In this document: piece after piece, positions 48,929 through 57,751 of the stretch
How positions within the stretch are numbered: position 1 is the first letter of the stretch
Layout of the letters: the number at the start of each line of letters is the position of its first letter
Assembly (NCBI GenBank): GCA_029880285.1
Contig: JAOUOS010000009.1
Coordinates: 44,696 to 108,695, forward strand
Reading direction: 5' to 3'
DNA from: Spirochaetia bacterium
Lineage (GTDB): Bacteria; Spirochaetota; Leptospiria; Turneriellales; JAOUOS01
DNA length: 64,000 bases
Program-made: the position numbers and the translations under genes
The notes under the pieces: generated by a model
Databases searched by the model: none
What the model was told of the DNA's origin: nothing
What the model saw: only the letters and a program-made list of their open reading frames with translations

Positions 48929-50056
48929 TTAAATATTTATACAAAGAATCGCGCCGTTATGAAGTTCAGGCAATCTTGTATTTTTAATCTGCCCTATTTC
49001 TCCTAAAGATAATACTCCGTATATTTTATTTTTTTTTAATAAATTACGAAACTCGCTAAGTTCTTTTTTAGAGCTATCATTAAAATGCATTTTTCTGCCC
49101 GCACAGTAGAATAACATTATTTCATTTTTACTTTTTAACTGCTTAGACATACTTTTTATTGTTTTATAGCTATTTTCTTTAGGCGCTTCAAGAACTGTTA
49201 AAAGTGAATTTTCTTTAATTTCTCCCACACAAAAAATTGATTTTTCTTTTTTTAGCGAAACAGGAATTCTAACAATAATCTGACCATCAGCTTTAATTAT
49301 TCCAAAAGGAAAATGAACGGCATATTTATAAAAATTACTTGAATTTATTTTAATATTAAAATTTTCAAATAAAATATTTGAATATGCTGTAAAAGCAGAC
49401 TGCCAGTTAATACTAATTATTTCATTTTTTTGCGTGGCCGTTGCTACGACTTTTTTTTCAGGAGCTTTATATCCGTGTTCTAATACGCATTCACTATTGT
49501 CTTCTAATAGAACAGCCAATAGAGCATTTTTATAAATCTTATTTATTGAAAAAATACAGTCTATTTGTTTAAATGTTTCACTGCCGGCGTTTGCTCCCGC
49601 ATAATTTACAATATCGGCTAAAAGCACATATAATTCAGAAAGCATAGATGCAATTTTTGAAACAAATGCATCAAAAATTAAAAATAAAGTATAGTTCTTA
49701 GAGCTGTGAATATTTTTTTTAATATTTTCAGATAATTCTCTCATTTGAAAATCATATTCTATTTCTTCTTCAGATAAATCATTCTGAATACAATAATATG
49801 GCATTTTATTAAATTTTATAAGCAAAGCGCCATTTTCTAAAAAATTATCATTTTCAATTAACTGCGGAAAAACTGCGCCTATTAAAGAAAGTTTATATTT
49901 ATTAAAAATTTGTTGTAATTTTTTTATTTTACTTTTCTCTTTTTCTGTTATTAAAAAAAGAATACCACCTTCTGGATTTTTTATTTTAAATTCTTTTACT
50001 ATCTTTTCGATATCTGAAAATACGAATTTTGAAAATATTTCTATTTCTTTTTTCAT
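48929..50056 (-). CDS. FIST-domain sensor protein
   Basis: FIST domains are predicted small-ligand sensors that often accompany GGDEF/EAL proteins. The N-terminal half (FIST_N) holds GGILFLITEKEKSKI and SLIGAVFPQLIEN. The C-terminal half (FIST_C) ends in the typical GVLSLGEIGQIKNTRLPELHNG. It has 375 residues and is soluble. The ligand is unknown. It is the first gene of a two-gene unit with the PAS-GGDEF-EAL protein, preceded by a 270-base leader region with a strong hairpin. Confidence 0.85.
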   Translation of the reverse strand: MKKEIEIFSKFVFSDIEKIVKEFKIKNPEGGILFLITEKEKSKIKKLQQIFNKYKLSLIGAVFPQLIENDNFLENGALLIKFNKMPYYCIQNDLSEEEIEYDFQMRELSENIKKNIHSSKNYTLFLIFDAFVSKIASMLSELYVLLADIVNYAGANAGSETFKQIDCIFSINKIYKNALLAVLLEDNSECVLEHGYKAPEKKVVATATQKNEIISINWQSAFTAYSNILFENFNIKINSSNFYKYAVHFPFGIIKADGQIIVRIPVSLKKEKSIFCVGEIKENSLLTVLEAPKENSYKTIKSMSKQLKSKNEIMLFYCAGRKMHFNDSSKKELSEFRNLLKKNKIYGVLSLGEIGQIKNTRLPELHNGAILCINI

Positions 50057-50113
50057 AAAAAAATTCTTCTAAAAAAAAGGAGACTTTAAAATTTATAATC
50101 AGCAGCCGAGCAC

Positions 50114-50144
50114 TTATATGTTTATTTAATGAATAAACATATAA
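50114..50144. promoter_or_regulatory. 13-bp hairpin upstream of the FIST gene
   Basis: ttatatgtttatt (50114-50126) and its exact complement (50132-50144) enclose a 5-base loop. It lies about 60 bases before the FIST start in the 270-base space between FIST and rdgB. No T-run follows on either side. Short complementary flanks (gcag at 50102 and ctgc near 50150) could lengthen the structure. I see no match to a c-di-GMP riboswitch core. Confidence 0.45.
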
Positions 50145-50328
50145 CGAGATTTCTGCCTCCGCACATATGCATATTTACAGAATCTATCATATTAGTCTAT
50201 TAACTTAAATATAAGTAACTTATTAGCTCTTTGTTCTTTATAAGATAAGCATATAGAACATATATAATAGGAAATATTTTGTCAAGTTAATTTTGAATAC
50301 CTATTACTCAGGTAAATATAGATATTTG

Positions 50329-50976
50329 CTAAATCATGTCTTTTTCTAATTGTTTTGTCAAAAAATTAAGAAATAATTTTAATGCTTTAGCCCGGTGGCT
50401 TACACTTTGTTTTTCTTCCATTGATATTTCTGCGAATGTTTTATTAAGTGGCGGGTAATAAAAAACAGGATCATACCCAAATCCGTTAACGCCTGATGGT
50501 TTTTCTGAAATAAATCCGTCTACCCTCCCAAAAAAATATATAGGATTCGCGTAAATATCAAGATAACAAAGACAAGTTGTAAAATTTGCCTTTCTTTCTT
50601 CGCCTTCAAAAGATTTTAGCTCAAAAAGTAATTTTTCAATTCTTTCTGAATTTGTTTTCGCATATCGGGCAGATTGAACCCCCGGACGGTTATTTAAAGC
50701 CTTAACTTCTAAACCTGAATCTTCAGCAAAAACCGGTTTTTTTATTAAATCATATAAAGATTTTGCTTTAATAAAAGCATTGTTTAAAAAAGTTTCGCTG
50801 TTTTCTTCAGGATTATATTTTTCTTTTAGATTTTCTGATAGATCTTTAACAGATTTTATTATAATTTTATTTTTAAGTTCTAAATACTTATTTATATAAT
50901 TATTAATTTCTTTCAGTTTATTGTCATTTTCAGTTGAGCAGTATAATTCAAAAACTTTTTCAATACTATCTTTCAT
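50329..50976 (-). CDS. rdgB: RdgB/HAM1-type non-canonical purine NTP pyrophosphatase
   Basis: This enzyme hydrolyses dITP, ITP and XTP. The family pattern is visible: LYCSTENDNKLKEI (substrate loop, normally near the very start), PVFAEDSGLEVKALNNRPGVQSARY, GRVDGFI, GVNGFGYDPVFYYPP, TFAEISMEEKQSVSHRAKA. The first motif begins about 10 residues into the protein, so the N-terminus is longer than usual; the ATG at 50976 or two earlier codons are all possible. It is the only gene on its strand before a plus-strand run. Confidence 0.9.
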   Translation of the reverse strand: MKDSIEKVFELYCSTENDNKLKEINNYINKYLELKNKIIIKSVKDLSENLKEKYNPEENSETFLNNAFIKAKSLYDLIKKPVFAEDSGLEVKALNNRPGVQSARYAKTNSERIEKLLFELKSFEGEERKANFTTCLCYLDIYANPIYFFGRVDGFISEKPSGVNGFGYDPVFYYPPLNKTFAEISMEEKQSVSHRAKALKLFLNFLTKQLEKDMI

Positions 50977-51065
50977 AAAAACCATTTTCAATTAATAATT
51001 GACGATGTATCTAAAAAAAATATTTTTAGTGTTTCAAAAAAATAATTTATTTAGGAGAAAAATAT

Positions 51066-51329
51066 ATGAAAAGAAAAATGATAATGTTATTGATGGTAGT
51101 ATCTTTTTTTGCCAGTTATAACTGCGCAAATGATATTGGCGAATCTTGCGAAACCGCTGGAAGTTCAGATGAATGTTCTGATGATGGCGTTTGTGGTTAT
51201 TACGGCGCAGAATTGCAATGCCTTAAAGTATGCGCCGCTGATACTGACTGTGCGGCAAATGAAGCATGTAATGGCATTACCAGTACAAATACAAAAGGAT
51301 GCCAGCTAAAAGACGATTCTAAAAAATAA
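51066..51329 (+). CDS. Small cysteine-rich lipoprotein
   Basis: An 87-residue protein with a signal ending in FFASYNC (lipidation Cys at position 20), followed by eight further cysteines at residues 28, 37, 43, 52, 56, 62, 68 and 79. That is enough for four disulfides and resembles in spacing the small Dickkopf-like Cys-rich domains seen in some bacterial surface lipoproteins (DDGVCG, CLKVC, DTDCAANEAC). TAGGAGA precedes the ATG, and a hairpin terminator follows. It appears to be a single-gene unit. Function unknown. Confidence 0.75.
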   Translation: MKRKMIMLLMVVSFFASYNCANDIGESCETAGSSDECSDDGVCGYYGAELQCLKVCAADTDCAANEACNGITSTNTKGCQLKDDSKK

Positions 51330-51339
51330 ATACATAAAT

Positions 51340-51368
51340 AACCGGCAATTTTTATAAATTTGCCGGTT
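51340..51368 (+). terminator. Hairpin after the Cys-rich lipoprotein gene
   Basis: The arms aaccggcaa and ttgccggtt (9 positions each) flank an AT-rich loop, 11 bases past the stop at 51329. The stem is GC-rich and the tail is ttaatat rather than a clean T-run. Confidence 0.65.
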
Positions 51369-51473
51369 TAATATACAAAGAACTTTGTAAATTATACATC
51401 TGTAAAATCCACTATTGTTCGATTTTTATCTAATATTGATCTATTTTATACATAAGCGATTCATAAAATATTA

Positions 51474-51502
51474 TTGACATCGGATATTATAAAAATCATA
51501 CT
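51474..51502 (+). promoter_or_regulatory. Possible promoter for the Omp85-like gene
   Basis: TTGACA (51474-51479), 17 bases, CATACT (51497-51502). The -10 ends 11 bases before the ATG at 51514, which would leave almost no leader and no room for a Shine-Dalgarno site. The -10 is a weak match. Identified by eye. Confidence 0.35.
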
Positions 51503-51513
51503 TTTTTATAATA

Positions 51514-53331
51514 ATGCGTAAAAGATGGTTATTTTTAATATCAGCAATATTCTTAAATTGTTTGTATCTAGAAGATACAAACATACCTACTACAAAATAT
51601 GCTCCCTCATTTTCAACAGCGAAAAAAGAATATAAAAACAATAAAAGCGCGGTTCTTTTTAAAAATGAAGAAAACAATAAATCAATTTTTTTAAAGAATA
51701 TTTATATTTTTAACAGACCATTAAACGATAGTGATGACTTTATTTCATATTTTCTTAAACTTTTTCACTGGACAACAGAAAAGAGTGTTATTGAAGATGA
51801 ATTAATTATTCAAAAAGAAAAAAATAATGATGAAAATTCTATTTTAGAATCAGAAAGACTTTTACGCCAGCTGCGCAGCATTAAAGACGCCTATATTTAC
51901 TTTTATGAAAATGAAGATAAAAGTTATGACGCTTTAGTGTATACTGAAGATAGGTTATCTACATCATTTTTATGGGGTATAGAGGGAGCGGGCGGTTATG
52001 GTTTATTTTACTTAGGAGCAAAAAGTGAAAATTTATTAGGCAGGCTATACGGAGCTCAGTTTTATTACATAAGAGAAAATTTTATAAATAATTTTGATTT
52101 ATACTTAGACCAGCCCCGCATTGCCGGCACAAAATTTGCTATGAGCGCGAACTTAAGTTTTAATTACGTAAACAATAAAAATAACTATAGAGGGGCATTA
52201 ATTCACATCTCTTTGCCATTTATTCAATTAAATGATAAATATTCTTTTTTAGCCTACTATTCAAATTCAAGGGGCGTTAAATATCGCTTTGAAGGTTATA
52301 ATATAGAAAAAAGTTTAGATGAAATAACCGGCAATGAAGTCTCTCTTGTTTCAAATAAAGAAAATAAAAACTGGAAGTTCGATGCTGGCAGGGCCTTAGG
52401 AAAATTTAACAGGGCAGAGGTCTTTTTATCTTATAATTCTTATTTTCAAAACGAATATTTAATTGATATTAAAGATCAATATAAACTTAAAGCTGAAAGA
52501 AGAGACGATGTATCCAATTTTTTTATTCAAAACCAATTATCGAGAAAAATTGACGCTAAAATATTATCAGCAAAAGTAAATTTAAAATCAATTAATTTTA
52601 TTACCAGACAAAACTTTCAAAGTTTTTTAGTAACCGAAGATTTTATAAAAGGAACAGGTATTTCTTTTATGTTCTCAAAAGCTGACCGTCTATGGTTTTC
52701 AAAAGATGAATTTTATATTATAGGATCATTTTTTTATTATATTTATGATAAAAATAATATTCGAAATGAATTTTATGCCTATAGGGGAGCAAGAAAAAAT
52801 CAGAACATAAATCAATTGTGGATAGATGATTTGTTTGGTATAAACAATAAATTATTTTATTTTCTTAACTATGGTATTTTAGGATTAAGAATTTTTTATG
52901 CTCAGGGCAATAACCTTGAAAAAGACTCTTACTTTACAACAGCTCAAGGAGGCGGAAGTATTTCATCTTTATATGATTCAAGGTGGGAAAACTATATCTC
53001 TTTGCAAAATAGTTTTATTCGCGGTTATCCTCACAAAGAATATGAAGGTGAAAACGCCTATTTAATAAGCTTTGAATATAGAACACCGCCTATTATACTG
53101 CCCTATTTAGCGGCCGGTCTTGTTTTTTTTATGGATATTGGACAAATAAGTAAAATTAACTTTTATGATATAAACCATTTCTCTCCGTTAAAATCACTGG
53201 GAATTGGACTGCGCGGTAGCCTGTACGAATTTGACAAAACTTTATTTAGACTTGATATTGGTTTTCCTATTGATAATAAAATATTTGACTTTTCAACGCA
53301 AATAAGTTTTGATATGTCTCAAAGTTTTTAA
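51514..53331 (+). CDS. Omp85/BamA-like outer-membrane beta-barrel protein
   Basis: A 605-residue exported protein with an N-terminal hydrophobic signal that ends near a cysteine (AIFLNCLYLED). Residues about 50-150 could hold one or two POTRA-like domains (LLRQLRSIKDAYIYF). The rest is a beta-barrel ending in the Omp85 signature SFIRGYPHKEYEGENAYLIS, FEYRTPP and a final RLDIGFP with a terminal Phe. It is shorter than BamA (about 800 residues) with fewer POTRAs, so it is more likely a TamA-like or two-partner-type relative. It overlaps no other gene. Confidence 0.78.
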   Translation: MRKRWLFLISAIFLNCLYLEDTNIPTTKYAPSFSTAKKEYKNNKSAVLFKNEENNKSIFLKNIYIFNRPLNDSDDFISYFLKLFHWTTEKSVIEDELIIQKEKNNDENSILESERLLRQLRSIKDAYIYFYENEDKSYDALVYTEDRLSTSFLWGIEGAGGYGLFYLGAKSENLLGRLYGAQFYYIRENFINNFDLYLDQPRIAGTKFAMSANLSFNYVNNKNNYRGALIHISLPFIQLNDKYSFLAYYSNSRGVKYRFEGYNIEKSLDEITGNEVSLVSNKENKNWKFDAGRALGKFNRAEVFLSYNSYFQNEYLIDIKDQYKLKAERRDDVSNFFIQNQLSRKIDAKILSAKVNLKSINFITRQNFQSFLVTEDFIKGTGISFMFSKADRLWFSKDEFYIIGSFFYYIYDKNNIRNEFYAYRGARKNQNINQLWIDDLFGINNKLFYFLNYGILGLRIFYAQGNNLEKDSYFTTAQGGGSISSLYDSRWENYISLQNSFIRGYPHKEYEGENAYLISFEYRTPPIILPYLAAGLVFFMDIGQISKINFYDINHFSPLKSLGIGLRGSLYEFDKTLFRLDIGFPIDNKIFDFSTQISFDMSQSF

Positions 53332-53332
53332 A

Positions 53333-55051
53333 ATGAAAAAAAAAATAAATAAACATGGCTGGATAAATACCCCCGCCCCTGCAGACTCTTACAGATCTAT
53401 TTTCAAGTGGGGTAGCGCCGAAAAATTTAAACATCCAAATAATTATCTAACAGAACTATTAAAAGATTTTTTTAGCTTAAAAGAAGAATATTTTGAAAAG
53501 CCGCTGAATACCGGTTTTGAAACAGTATCTTATACAATTCCCGTTAAATTAGAAAAAAAACATATTATTTTTTTTCAAAATACCTGCGGTGCAGAAAATG
53601 TAAAAATCGATGAATATTCACGGCTAAAGTATGCTTATGGCAAAACAATGTACGATTTAATAAGATTAAGAAATAAAACAATAGAAAATCTGCCCGATGC
53701 AGTGTTACATCCAAAAACAAAAGAAGAAATTATTAAAATTGTTAACTACTGTAATAAAAATAAAATTGCCATTTATGTAACGGGGGGCAGAACTTCTGTA
53801 ACCAGAGGCACTGAACCCGTAAAAAAAGGTATCTCTTTAGACATGAGTACTCATTTTAATAACGTGATTTCTTTTAGCGAAATAAACCAGACTATAACAG
53901 TAGAAGCTGGTATTATGGGAGCTAAGCTTGAAAATATATTAAATAACGCTGACGAAAAAATAGGCGCAAAAAGAAAATATACGTGCGGGCACTTTCCCCA
54001 GTCATTTGAATTTTCTACCGCAGGCGGATGGACAGTTACCCACGGTTCGGGCCAACAAAGCACATATTACGGTGATATAAAAGATTTAGTTATTGCTCAA
54101 GAATATATAACACCGTCAGGTGTTATTAAAACAAAATCTTTTCCCGCCGAAGCTTCGGGACCTTCGATAAATAGTATTATGATTGGCAATGAAGGAGCCT
54201 TTGGTATTTTAGTTAACGTTACATTAAAAGTTTTTCGCTATTACCCAAAAAATAGACGGTATTTTAGCTTTTTATTTAAAAATTTCAAAGAGGCTTTAAA
54301 TGCCGTAAGAGAAATTAACCAAAGCGAAGCAGGAGTTCCCTCTGCTTTACGATTATCTGACGCAGAAGAAACAAATATTGCTTTTAAATTATACGGAATT
54401 GACGATTCTTTTATGGCTAAAATTTTACCAATCTTGGGCTATAAAAAGAACAAACGATGTTTACTTCTTGGTTTTTGCGATGGAGGTAAAAATTATACCG
54501 CCCTTGTTAAAAAAAATATTAAAAAAATAAGCAAAACAAATAAATCAATTAATATAACAGGTTATCCCGCTAAAAAATGGGAAAAAAATAGATTTAAAGA
54601 TCCCTATATGAGAGATGATTTTCAAGATTTTGGCATTATAACAGATACGCTTGAAACAAGTGTAACATGGGAAAATATTTTAGAAGTATACAATGCGGTA
54701 AGAGCCTTCTGTAAAAGCAGGCCAGAAACTATTGTTATGATACATCTTTCTCATTTTTATGTTTCGGGAACAAACTTATATATTATTTTTACGGGAAGAT
54801 TTAATTCTATAAAAGATTTTACTGCCTTTCAAAAAGGTATAATTGATACCATAATAAGTCATGGCGGCTCGCTAAGTCATCATCATGGCATTGGTAAACT
54901 TCTAGCTCCCTGGTTTGAAAACTATCTGGGTAAAAATGAACTGGGCATAATAAAATCAATAAAAACATATCTTGATCCCAAGAATATTATGAATCCGGGA
55001 GGCACTTTAGGTCTTGACAAAATAAATAAAAGTAAAAATTATACCAAATAA
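53333..55051 (+). CDS. FAD-linked oxidase of the alkyl-DHAP synthase type
   Basis: The ATG at 53333, one base after the preceding stop, is preferred over one inside that gene. The protein matches alkylglycerone-phosphate synthase and its relatives: the FAD-binding part with PDAVLHPKTKEEIIKI, YVTGGRTSVTRG, CGHFPQSFEFSTAGGW and MIGNEGAFGILVNVTLK, and the C-terminal part with HFYVSGTNLY and SHHHGIGKL, which hold the Tyr and His-triplet of the eukaryotic enzyme. It has 572 residues. It may make ether lipids or act as a related oxidase. It is probably co-transcribed with the Omp85-like gene. Confidence 0.83.
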   Translation: MKKKINKHGWINTPAPADSYRSIFKWGSAEKFKHPNNYLTELLKDFFSLKEEYFEKPLNTGFETVSYTIPVKLEKKHIIFFQNTCGAENVKIDEYSRLKYAYGKTMYDLIRLRNKTIENLPDAVLHPKTKEEIIKIVNYCNKNKIAIYVTGGRTSVTRGTEPVKKGISLDMSTHFNNVISFSEINQTITVEAGIMGAKLENILNNADEKIGAKRKYTCGHFPQSFEFSTAGGWTVTHGSGQQSTYYGDIKDLVIAQEYITPSGVIKTKSFPAEASGPSINSIMIGNEGAFGILVNVTLKVFRYYPKNRRYFSFLFKNFKEALNAVREINQSEAGVPSALRLSDAEETNIAFKLYGIDDSFMAKILPILGYKKNKRCLLLGFCDGGKNYTALVKKNIKKISKTNKSINITGYPAKKWEKNRFKDPYMRDDFQDFGIITDTLETSVTWENILEVYNAVRAFCKSRPETIVMIHLSHFYVSGTNLYIIFTGRFNSIKDFTAFQKGIIDTIISHGGSLSHHHGIGKLLAPWFENYLGKNELGIIKSIKTYLDPKNIMNPGGTLGLDKINKSKNYTK

Positions 55052-55101
55052 AATGAATTAATAAAAAACAGGTAATAAATATTAAAACAGGAGAACAAAA
55101 A

Positions 55102-56343
55102 ATGAAAAACAAAACAGGTAAAACCATAAAAAAAATTATATCATTAACAATTCTTGCGGGAATCTGTTTAACATCAGTAATCGAAGCAAAAGATAGATTT
55201 ACTATAAAAAACAGAAAGTATGCTTTTGACGCCCAAAGCAATAATTTAATAGGCACATTTGACAATATGCTTGTAGACATGCAAAAAACCGTAAATAACG
55301 GCATAGGCGGGTTTAGCCTTGAGGTATTGTTAGAAGCAATGGGTAATGCCACGGTTCTATCTCATAAGGGTATAGGTGTTGATTATGCTTCAAGCCCTAC
55401 AATATTCTCAACGGGGGTTTCTCTTAGCCCGGGTTTTAATATGGGTGAACATACTTTTGATGAGTTATTGCGAGGGGAAGTTTTCTATGAAGATAAAGAA
55501 AGCGGATATCAAGTACCGGATATTGGGGCAAGCGCTCAAATAGCTTTTATGGCCGGTATAAATTTAGGTATCTTACCTTTTGCCCTGCCTGAATTAGGAC
55601 CCATTGATTTTTCAAAATTTACTGTATATGTTGATTTTTTTGCATTAGACATAAAAAGTCTTGTTGAAGGTTTTGGGGTAATGCCAGATAACATAGGTAT
55701 AAAACAAGCAGAAATTTATAATATTGGTATTCACGCGCAGTATCCCTTAATAGAAGGAGTAGCCTTTGTACCTTTTGGTGTAGCCCGCTGGGGAGGAATT
55801 TCTCTTACTTCTGGTTTTGAATATACTTCATCTACATTTATTATGACAACTGATTTTGAACCGGATCCTAGTGAAAACACAATAGCGCCAACACCGCTAA
55901 CAACATTAAAAATTGCCACTAAAGGTGAAGCAGATTTAGGTTTTGATACCGGTATACTAAGTATTCCTGTTGAAGTTTCTACAAATTTTCAATTAATACA
56001 TATACTAACTTTTTTTGTAGGTGTTGGATTAGATTTTAATATGGGCTATACTTCAACCATTGCTGGGGTAAGAGCTCCTGTATCAGGTAGTATGACAATG
56101 GATGTACCTACAGTTAATCAAAGTACAGGTGCCTTAGAGAACTCTGGCAATACAATTACTAAAGAAATGCTTTCAGCTGAGGCTAATCTTGATATGGGTG
56201 ATGAAGCATGGGCCGCTCCTGTTGATATACGTTTTTTTGGAGGCTTACAATTTAACATTGCGGCGCTAAAATTTTATTTAATGACAACTATCGCGGCGAC
56301 AAACGGATACCAAATTGCTTTGGGAAGCCGAATCGCTTGGTAA
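55102..56343 (+). CDS. Predicted outer-membrane protein of unknown function
   Basis: A signal peptide (residues about 10-30, ending SVIEAKD) follows AGGAGA and ATG. The mature protein has alternating short hydrophobic strands with many Gly and aromatic residues (LGILPFALPELGPIDFSKF, GVARWGGISLTSGFEYTS, FFVGVGLDFNMGYTSTIAG) and ends in ALGSRIAW, consistent with a beta-barrel. No named family recognised. A hairpin terminator follows, but it overlaps the next gene's start. Confidence 0.7.
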   Translation: MKNKTGKTIKKIISLTILAGICLTSVIEAKDRFTIKNRKYAFDAQSNNLIGTFDNMLVDMQKTVNNGIGGFSLEVLLEAMGNATVLSHKGIGVDYASSPTIFSTGVSLSPGFNMGEHTFDELLRGEVFYEDKESGYQVPDIGASAQIAFMAGINLGILPFALPELGPIDFSKFTVYVDFFALDIKSLVEGFGVMPDNIGIKQAEIYNIGIHAQYPLIEGVAFVPFGVARWGGISLTSGFEYTSSTFIMTTDFEPDPSENTIAPTPLTTLKIATKGEADLGFDTGILSIPVEVSTNFQLIHILTFFVGVGLDFNMGYTSTIAGVRAPVSGSMTMDVPTVNQSTGALENSGNTITKEMLSAEANLDMGDEAWAAPVDIRFFGGLQFNIAALKFYLMTTIAATNGYQIALGSRIAW

Positions 56344-56355
56344 TTTAATTATTTT

Positions 56356-56391
56356 GAAGCCGAAAATAAGTGAAAGATAAAATTCGGCTTC
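56356..56391 (+). terminator. Terminator hairpin that contains the next gene's start codon
   Basis: gaagccgaa (56356-56364) and ttcggcttc (56383-56391) form a 9-bp stem, followed by agttttt, a standard intrinsic terminator for the gene ending at 56343. The GTG of the beta-CASP gene (56370) lies in its loop, and the right arm encodes that protein's conserved IRLQF. Confidence 0.75.
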
Positions 56392-57749
56392 AGTTTTTAG
56401 GGGCGGTGGGTTATGTTACCGGCTCTAGAACGCTAATAGAAACTGAGAATACAAGAGTATATGTAGACGCGGGGCTTTATCAAGGCCCTAGATATATTGA
56501 AGAAAAAAATTTTTTACCATTAGAAACTGACGCTTCAAAAATTGACGCCATCTTATTAACACACGCGCATATAGATCATTCCGGTTTTTTACCGCTTCTT
56601 ATTAAAAAAGGTTTTCAGGGTGCGGTTTACTGCACATATTCTACCGCCAAACTACTTGAGATTTTACTGCCTGATGCAGGCAGGCTACAGGAAGAAGAAT
56701 ATAAGTTTTACAGTAAGAAAAAAATAACTCAATATAATTTAGACGGACCTTTATTTACCGAACAAGACGCAATAAAAGCATTAGATTTTCTAAAGCCAGT
56801 TTCTTTTAATAAAGAATTTAAATTTCAAGATTTTAAAATAAAATTTTTTTGGGCTGGTCATATTGTAGGAGCCTCTTATATTCAAATAAAAATTAATAAA
56901 AAAACAATTTTGTTCAGCGGAGACATAGGTCCAGTTAATACAATATTTCATAAAGAAAGAGAAAATCCACCGCCTGCCGATTATGTAATAATTGAATCTA
57001 CATATGGCACCCGACTTCATGAGAAAGAAGATTATACTGAAAAAATGCAGCATGCCATAAAAAGTGTTATAAAGAAAAAGGGAATGCTTATCATTCCTTC
57101 TTTCGCGGTTGGTCGAACCCAGTTAGTTTTATATGTCTTGTTTAAACTTATAAAAGAAAAAAAAATTCAACCCATACCAATTTTTTTAGACAGCCCGATG
57201 GCAACAAGAGCCACAAAGGTTTATTTAGAAAATCCTAATGAAATAAAAAATGATGTCATTAAAGAAGGCTTTCTTGAATTTATGAAATCTGATGCGGTAA
57301 AAATGATAGAAGACGTAGCTGAATCGAAAAGATTAAACTACTATACAGGACCAGGAATTATAGTCAGCGCAAGTGGAATGTGCAGCGGCGGCAGAATTAT
57401 GCATCATTTATTTAATCGTTTATGGGACAGGAGAAATGTACTATTATTCGCGGGATATCAGGCTAATGGCACTTTGGGAAGAACACTTTTAGAAGGAGCA
57501 TTGCGGGTTAAAATATTTAATAGAGAACTACCCGTAAGATGCTCTATTGAAAAAATAAATTCATTTTCAGCTCATGCCGACCAAAATGGTCTAATATCTT
57601 GGGTTAAATCAATGGGAAAAAAACAACCTCAAAAAATATTTATTAATCACGGCGAAGATGAAAGCCGAGAAGAACTTAAAAAAAAACTTACTGAACTAAT
57701 TTACAGCGATATTGAAATTCCTAAGTCTGAATATATTTATTATTTATAA
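56370..57749 (+). CDS. Beta-CASP metallo-beta-lactamase-fold ribonuclease
   Basis: A CPSF73-like RNA-processing nuclease of 459 residues. Metal-binding motifs are LTHAHIDHSGFLPLL, the His in WAGHIVGASY, FSGDIGP, and the later ESTYGTR. The beta-CASP region shows PSFAVGRTQLVLY, DSPMATRATKVY, ASGMCSGGRIMHHL and FAGYQANGTLGRTL, then INSFSAHADQNGL and the final His in INHGEDESR. Bacterial relatives are broad-specificity RNases. The GTG at 56370 is the only start that keeps the conserved LGAVGYVTGSR in frame. Confidence 0.93.
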   Translation: MKDKIRLQFLGAVGYVTGSRTLIETENTRVYVDAGLYQGPRYIEEKNFLPLETDASKIDAILLTHAHIDHSGFLPLLIKKGFQGAVYCTYSTAKLLEILLPDAGRLQEEEYKFYSKKKITQYNLDGPLFTEQDAIKALDFLKPVSFNKEFKFQDFKIKFFWAGHIVGASYIQIKINKKTILFSGDIGPVNTIFHKERENPPPADYVIIESTYGTRLHEKEDYTEKMQHAIKSVIKKKGMLIIPSFAVGRTQLVLYVLFKLIKEKKIQPIPIFLDSPMATRATKVYLENPNEIKNDVIKEGFLEFMKSDAVKMIEDVAESKRLNYYTGPGIIVSASGMCSGGRIMHHLFNRLWDRRNVLLFAGYQANGTLGRTLLEGALRVKIFNRELPVRCSIEKINSFSAHADQNGLISWVKSMGKKQPQKIFINHGEDESREELKKKLTELIYSDIEIPKSEYIYYL

Positions 57750-57751
57750 AA

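Noticed and set aside
50057..50328. c-di-GMP riboswitch or tRNA in the FIST leader
   Set aside because: No GEMM-type core or tRNA cloverleaf with a T-loop could be read; only hairpins are visible.
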